Assembly (NCBI RefSeq): GCF_005887615.1
Contig: NZ_VANS01000001.1
Span: 1-64,000, forward strand
Source: Sulfitobacter sabulilitoris
GTDB taxonomy: Bacteria > Pseudomonadota > Alphaproteobacteria > Rhodobacterales > Rhodobacteraceae
Length of the DNA: 64,000 nucleotides
Direction: 5' to 3'
The translations under genes were made by a program, and so were the position numbers. Numbering within the stretch: position 1 is the first letter of the stretch; every line of letters begins with the position of its first letter. The notes under the pieces were generated by a model. That model saw only the letters and a program-made list of their open reading frames with translations, was not told where the DNA came from and searched no databases. Shown piece by piece: positions 61,388 to 64,000 of this stretch.

Positions 61388-62608
61388 CTACAGCCCGGCG
61401 GCGGCCAGAAGATCGGGGATGTGCTTTTTGAACGGAAAGAAGCCCTTGGTCGCGTGTGGCCAGGCGCGGCTGTCGAAATCGCGGCGCACCGCGGTCACCG
61501 GCGGCATGTCCGGGTGATCGGCCATCCGCGCCAGCAGATCGGCGTTGGGCCCGACGGGGGCGTGCGCCATCACGATCTGGTCGATTCCCGCGCCTGCGGC
61601 CCAGTCCGCCACCGCCTGCGCATCGCCTGCCACCGGGGCCACGTCGCCAAGGCGTTCGGCCCAGCGGGTCGTGACGTCTTGCAGGGCGGCGTGATGAAAG
61701 GCGGCCCTGTGCGGCGCGGGATGCAAGGGGCTTTGCGTGCTGGCGGCATCGACGGGCAGGGTGGCTACCGGGGCGATTCCGCGATCCAAGATGAACGCCG
61801 GGCTCAGATCGTCGGTATGCAGGATGAACCCGGTGCGCAGGCCGGGATCGGGCGGGGTCTGGCCCGTGGGCAGGGCGCGTGGCTCCGGGTCCGGTCCGGC
61901 GGGGGACAGGGCGGGCGCCTCGCGCGCAAGTTGCCCGGTCGGATCGAAACGGCCATCGGTATATTTCGCGATATTGTCGGGCCGGGCGGCATAGGTCTTG
62001 CCGCGCGTCTGAAGCCCCGCGACCCAGCGCCAGCCAAGCGTGTTGGACGCCGGATCGCCATCCAGCAGGTGCCGCAGAAAGAAATCCGCACCCAGCACCC
62101 AAGGCAGGTCGAGCGTGAACACCCAGATCGACGCGAACCACATGCGCGCGTGATTGTGCAGATACCCCGTCTGCGCCAGTTCCCGCGCCCAGGCGTCGAA
62201 ACACGCGATGCCGGTGTCGCCCGCGCAGGCGGCCTCCCACCGCTGGCGCAGACCGCCCTGCGTCTGCAGGTCGTCCACCGCGCGGCGCACTTGGGTCTGG
62301 TAATCGGCCCAGACGCCGGGGCGCAGTTCCAGCCAGCCTTTCCAATAGGTGCGCCAGAACACTTCCTGAACGAATTTTTCCGCCGAGGACGCGGCGTGGC
62401 GGCCCAGCACGGCGGCCAGAACCTCCTCTTCGGTCACAAGGCGGGTGCGCAGGTAGGGCGACAGGGTCGAGACGTGCTGATGCGCGCCCGGCCCCAGATC
62501 GTAGTTGCGGCGCGCGGCATAGTCGCGCGCGGCATGGGGGACGAAACGCGCCAGCCGGTGCAGGGCGTCGGTGCGGTTGGGCGGGAAATGGGTCAATGCG
62601 ACGCTCAT
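61388..62608 (-). CDS. Photolyase/cryptochrome-like flavoprotein with inverted domain order
   Basis: A 406-residue protein. The FAD-binding helical domain of photolyases begins at the very N-terminus: SPYLRTRLVTEEEV (50-63), FVQEVFWRTYWKGWLE (79-94), CFDAWARELAQTGYLHNHARM (136-156), and LLDGDPASNTLGWRWVAG (181-198). The usual antenna-binding alpha/beta domain that precedes it is missing. Instead residues about 258-406 (FILHTDDLSPAFIL, then AVADWAAGAGIDQIVMAHAPVG) look like an alpha/beta fold placed after the FAD domain. ATG 62608 is used because the FAD domain begins right after it; longer frames contain only non-conserved sequence. A role in DNA photorepair or light sensing is likely but not certain. 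Confidence 0.78.
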   Translation of the reverse strand: MSVALTHFPPNRTDALHRLARFVPHAARDYAARRNYDLGPGAHQHVSTLSPYLRTRLVTEEEVLAAVLGRHAASSAEKFVQEVFWRTYWKGWLELRPGVWADYQTQVRRAVDDLQTQGGLRQRWEAACAGDTGIACFDAWARELAQTGYLHNHARMWFASIWVFTLDLPWVLGADFFLRHLLDGDPASNTLGWRWVAGLQTRGKTYAARPDNIAKYTDGRFDPTGQLAREAPALSPAGPDPEPRALPTGQTPPDPGLRTGFILHTDDLSPAFILDRGIAPVATLPVDAASTQSPLHPAPHRAAFHHAALQDVTTRWAERLGDVAPVAGDAQAVADWAAGAGIDQIVMAHAPVGPNADLLARMADHPDMPPVTAVRRDFDSRAWPHATKGFFPFKKHIPDLLAAAGL

Positions 62609-62812
62609 TCCGGGCGAGTTAGGCCGGGGGCGGCGGCGTTCAAGGACGCAGGCGATCGGCCGAGGGATGCAAGCGCGCCGGACGGTCGATTTGCCCGTGA
62701 CCTGACTGCGATCTGTCCGGCCCCCCTTGCAGCCCCCCAGTGCCGATACTAAGCTTTGTGTAACGGTTGCCTTGGTATGGTCCCGGGCGCACAAATCAAA
62801 CAGGCAGATTCC

Positions 62813-63445
62813 ATGAATGATCCCTACGACACGTACATGAACACCCTCGTTCCGATGGTGGTCGAACAGACCAGCCGGGGCGAGCGTGCCTATGACATTT
62901 TTTCGCGCCTGCTCAAGGAACGGATCATCTTCTTGTCAGGCCCGGTGCACGATGGAATGTCGTCGCTGATCGTTGCGCAATTGCTGCACCTCGAGGCGGA
63001 AAACCCGTCCAAGGAAATCAGCATGTACATCAATTCGCCCGGTGGCGTGGTGACCAGCGGCCTGTCGATCTATGACACGATGCAATACATCAAGCCCAAG
63101 GTCAGCACGCTGGTCATCGGGCAGGCGGCGTCGATGGGGTCGCTGCTGCTGACGGCGGGCGAGGCGGGGATGCGGTTTTCGCTGCCCAACAGCCGTGTGA
63201 TGGTGCACCAGCCCTCTGGCGGGTATCAGGGCCAGGCGACGGATATCATGATCCACGCACAGGAAACCCAGAAACTCAAAACGCGCCTGAACGAGATATA
63301 TGTCAAGCACACAGGCCAGACTTTGAAGAAAGTGGAAGAGGCGCTGGAGCGTGACAACTTCATGTCGCCCGAGGATGCCAAGAACTGGGGCCTGATCGAC
63401 GAGATCGTCGAAAGCCGCGGCAAGGCGGACGACGAAGCGAAGTAA
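62813..63445 (+). CDS. clpP: ATP-dependent Clp protease proteolytic subunit
   Basis: A 210-residue serine protease subunit. The catalytic serine is Ser107 in [11 protein letters not shown], the histidine His132 in VMVHQPSGG, and the aspartate lies in the later [15 protein letters not shown] region. [15 protein letters not shown] and [20 protein letters not shown] complete the fold. It forms the double heptameric chamber that works with ClpX or ClpA. It is followed by clpX at 145 bases, the common order. ATG 62813 gives the usual short propeptide. Confidence 0.98.
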   Translation: MNDPYDTYMNTLVPMVVEQTSRGERAYDIFSRLLKERIIFLSGPVHDGMSSLIVAQLLHLEAENPSKEISMYINSPGGVVTSGLSIYDTMQYIKPKVSTLVIGQAASMGSLLLTAGEAGMRFSLPNSRVMVHQPSGGYQGQATDIMIHAQETQKLKTRLNEIYVKHTGQTLKKVEEALERDNFMSPEDAKNWGLIDEIVESRGKADDEAK

Positions 63446-63590
63446 GACAAAGCGCCGCGGCGGGCTGCCATGATTTTGCGATTGTGGACCCGCCGGGGCT
63501 GCCCTAAGCTTGGGGTGCGATACACGCGACACGGGCACGCACCGCCCATCGGGGCGGCGCTGATGGAACGCAAGACCTGAAAGGGTTGAC

Positions 63591-64000
63591 ATGGCTACGA
63601 ATACGACGGGCGACAGCAAGAATACGCTTTACTGCAGCTTTTGCGGCAAAAGCCAGCACGAGGTGCGCAAGCTGATCGCGGGGCCGACCGTGTTCATCTG
63701 CGATGAATGCGTCGAACTTTGCATGGACATCATCCGCGAAGAGACCAAGGCCAGCGGGTTGAAATCCACCGACGGTGTGCCGACGCCCAAGGATATCTGC
63801 GATGTACTTGACGATTACGTGATCGGGCAGGCAAACGCGAAAAAGGTCCTCTCGGTCGCGGTGCACAACCACTACAAGCGCCTCAATCACGCCCAGAAGG
63901 GCGGCGATATCGAACTGGCGAAATCCAATATCCTGCTGATTGGCCCGACCGGCTGCGGCAAGACGCTGCTGGCGCAGACGTTGGCGCGCATCCTCGATGT
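63591..64000 (+). CDS. clpX: Clp protease ATP-binding subunit ClpX, N-terminal part (runs off window)
   Basis: The first 136 residues of ClpX. The zinc-binding domain has Cys15, Cys18, Cys37 and Cys40 (YCSFCGKSQ and FICDECVEL). The AAA domain begins with the characteristic [24 protein letters not shown] and Walker A GPTGCGKT at 118-125. The window ends just after LARILD. It unfolds substrates for ClpP, encoded directly upstream. AAGGG precedes the ATG. Confidence 0.98.
   Translation, partial: MATNTTGDSKNTLYCSFCGKSQHEVRKLIAGPTVFICDECVELCMDIIREETKASGLKSTDGVPTPKDICDVLDDYVIGQANAKKVLSVAVHNHYKRLNHAQKGGDIELAKSNILLIGPTGCGKTLLAQTLARILD

Noticed and set aside
61207-61431. 74-codon plus-strand frame between phoX and the photolyase-like gene
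   Set aside because: No ribosome-binding site and no recognisable motif; the frame overlaps the end of the photolyase-like gene in antisense.

Overview
The window is GC-rich, densely packed alphaproteobacterial chromosome, most likely from the family Rhodobacteraceae (Roseobacter/Rhodobacter group). The reasons are the 5S rRNA - tRNA-fMet end of a ribosomal operon, the clpP-clpX pair, and protein families and gene orders typical of that group (half-size XylG, XylH and a ROK regulator; anthranilate-CoA ligase with kynA and kynU; a znu/zur cluster). Genes are tightly coupled. ATGA or TGATG overlaps are common, and three convergent pairs share their stop codons in antisense. No insertion sequence, prophage, integrase or CRISPR array is visible.

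Layout. 1-347: end of an rRNA operon (5S, tRNA-fMet, terminator). 630-6643: a beta-glucan exopolysaccharide locus (GH8 glucanase, HlyD-type fusion protein, processive GT2 synthase), followed on the other strand by a Cache-HAMP membrane protein without output domain and a small outer-membrane barrel-like protein. 6859-11552: a YhaN/YhaO (SbcC/SbcD-like) ATPase-nuclease pair. 11740-12588: a putative secreted GH128-like beta-glucanase. 12647-14002: a CaiB-family CoA transferase with apparently permuted domain order. 14076-17668: a gtr-type glycan-modification operon (gtrB, gtrA, methyltransferase, GtrII-like transferase). 17954-22093: a DUF2189 membrane protein, then mnmH and an oxidoreductase-selD fusion facing each other (selenium use for tRNA). 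22311-26605: an RND efflux pair behind a strong inverted repeat. 26803-30747: old yellow enzyme, glutamate dehydrogenase, aromatic amino acid decarboxylase.

30924-35076 holds a Rieske oxygenase, a glutamine-synthetase-like ligase and a MauG-like di-heme protein, possibly an amine-oxidation unit. 35073-44949 is the D-xylose locus: a ROK regulator (coupled to a VCBS/ASPIC-repeat exported protein), divergent from xylF-xylH-xylG-xylB-xylA-glk. 44984-46659 (minus) adds a 2-keto-3-deoxygalactonate kinase and a sugar-dehydrogenase-like SDR whose YxxxK lysine is an asparagine. 47046-55973 is a tryptophan/anthranilate catabolic run: leader ORF, MarR regulator, anthranilate-CoA ligase, kynA, kynU, and a five-gene branched-chain-type ABC transporter. 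55970-59035 is zinc uptake (znuB, znuC, zur divergent from znuA across a Zur-box palindrome). 59153-61189 is a Tat-exported PhoX phosphatase with its own terminator. 61388-62608 is a photolyase-like flavoprotein with inverted domain order. 62813-64000 is clpP and the start of clpX.

The items most worth follow-up are the inverted-order photolyase, the glucan locus with its output-less sensor and barrel partner, the Rieske/GS/MauG unit, the permuted CoA transferase, the SDR with a replaced catalytic lysine, and several perfect inverted repeats (RND promoter, xylF promoter, marR promoter, znuA promoter). Functions are inferred by reading motifs; no database search was run.
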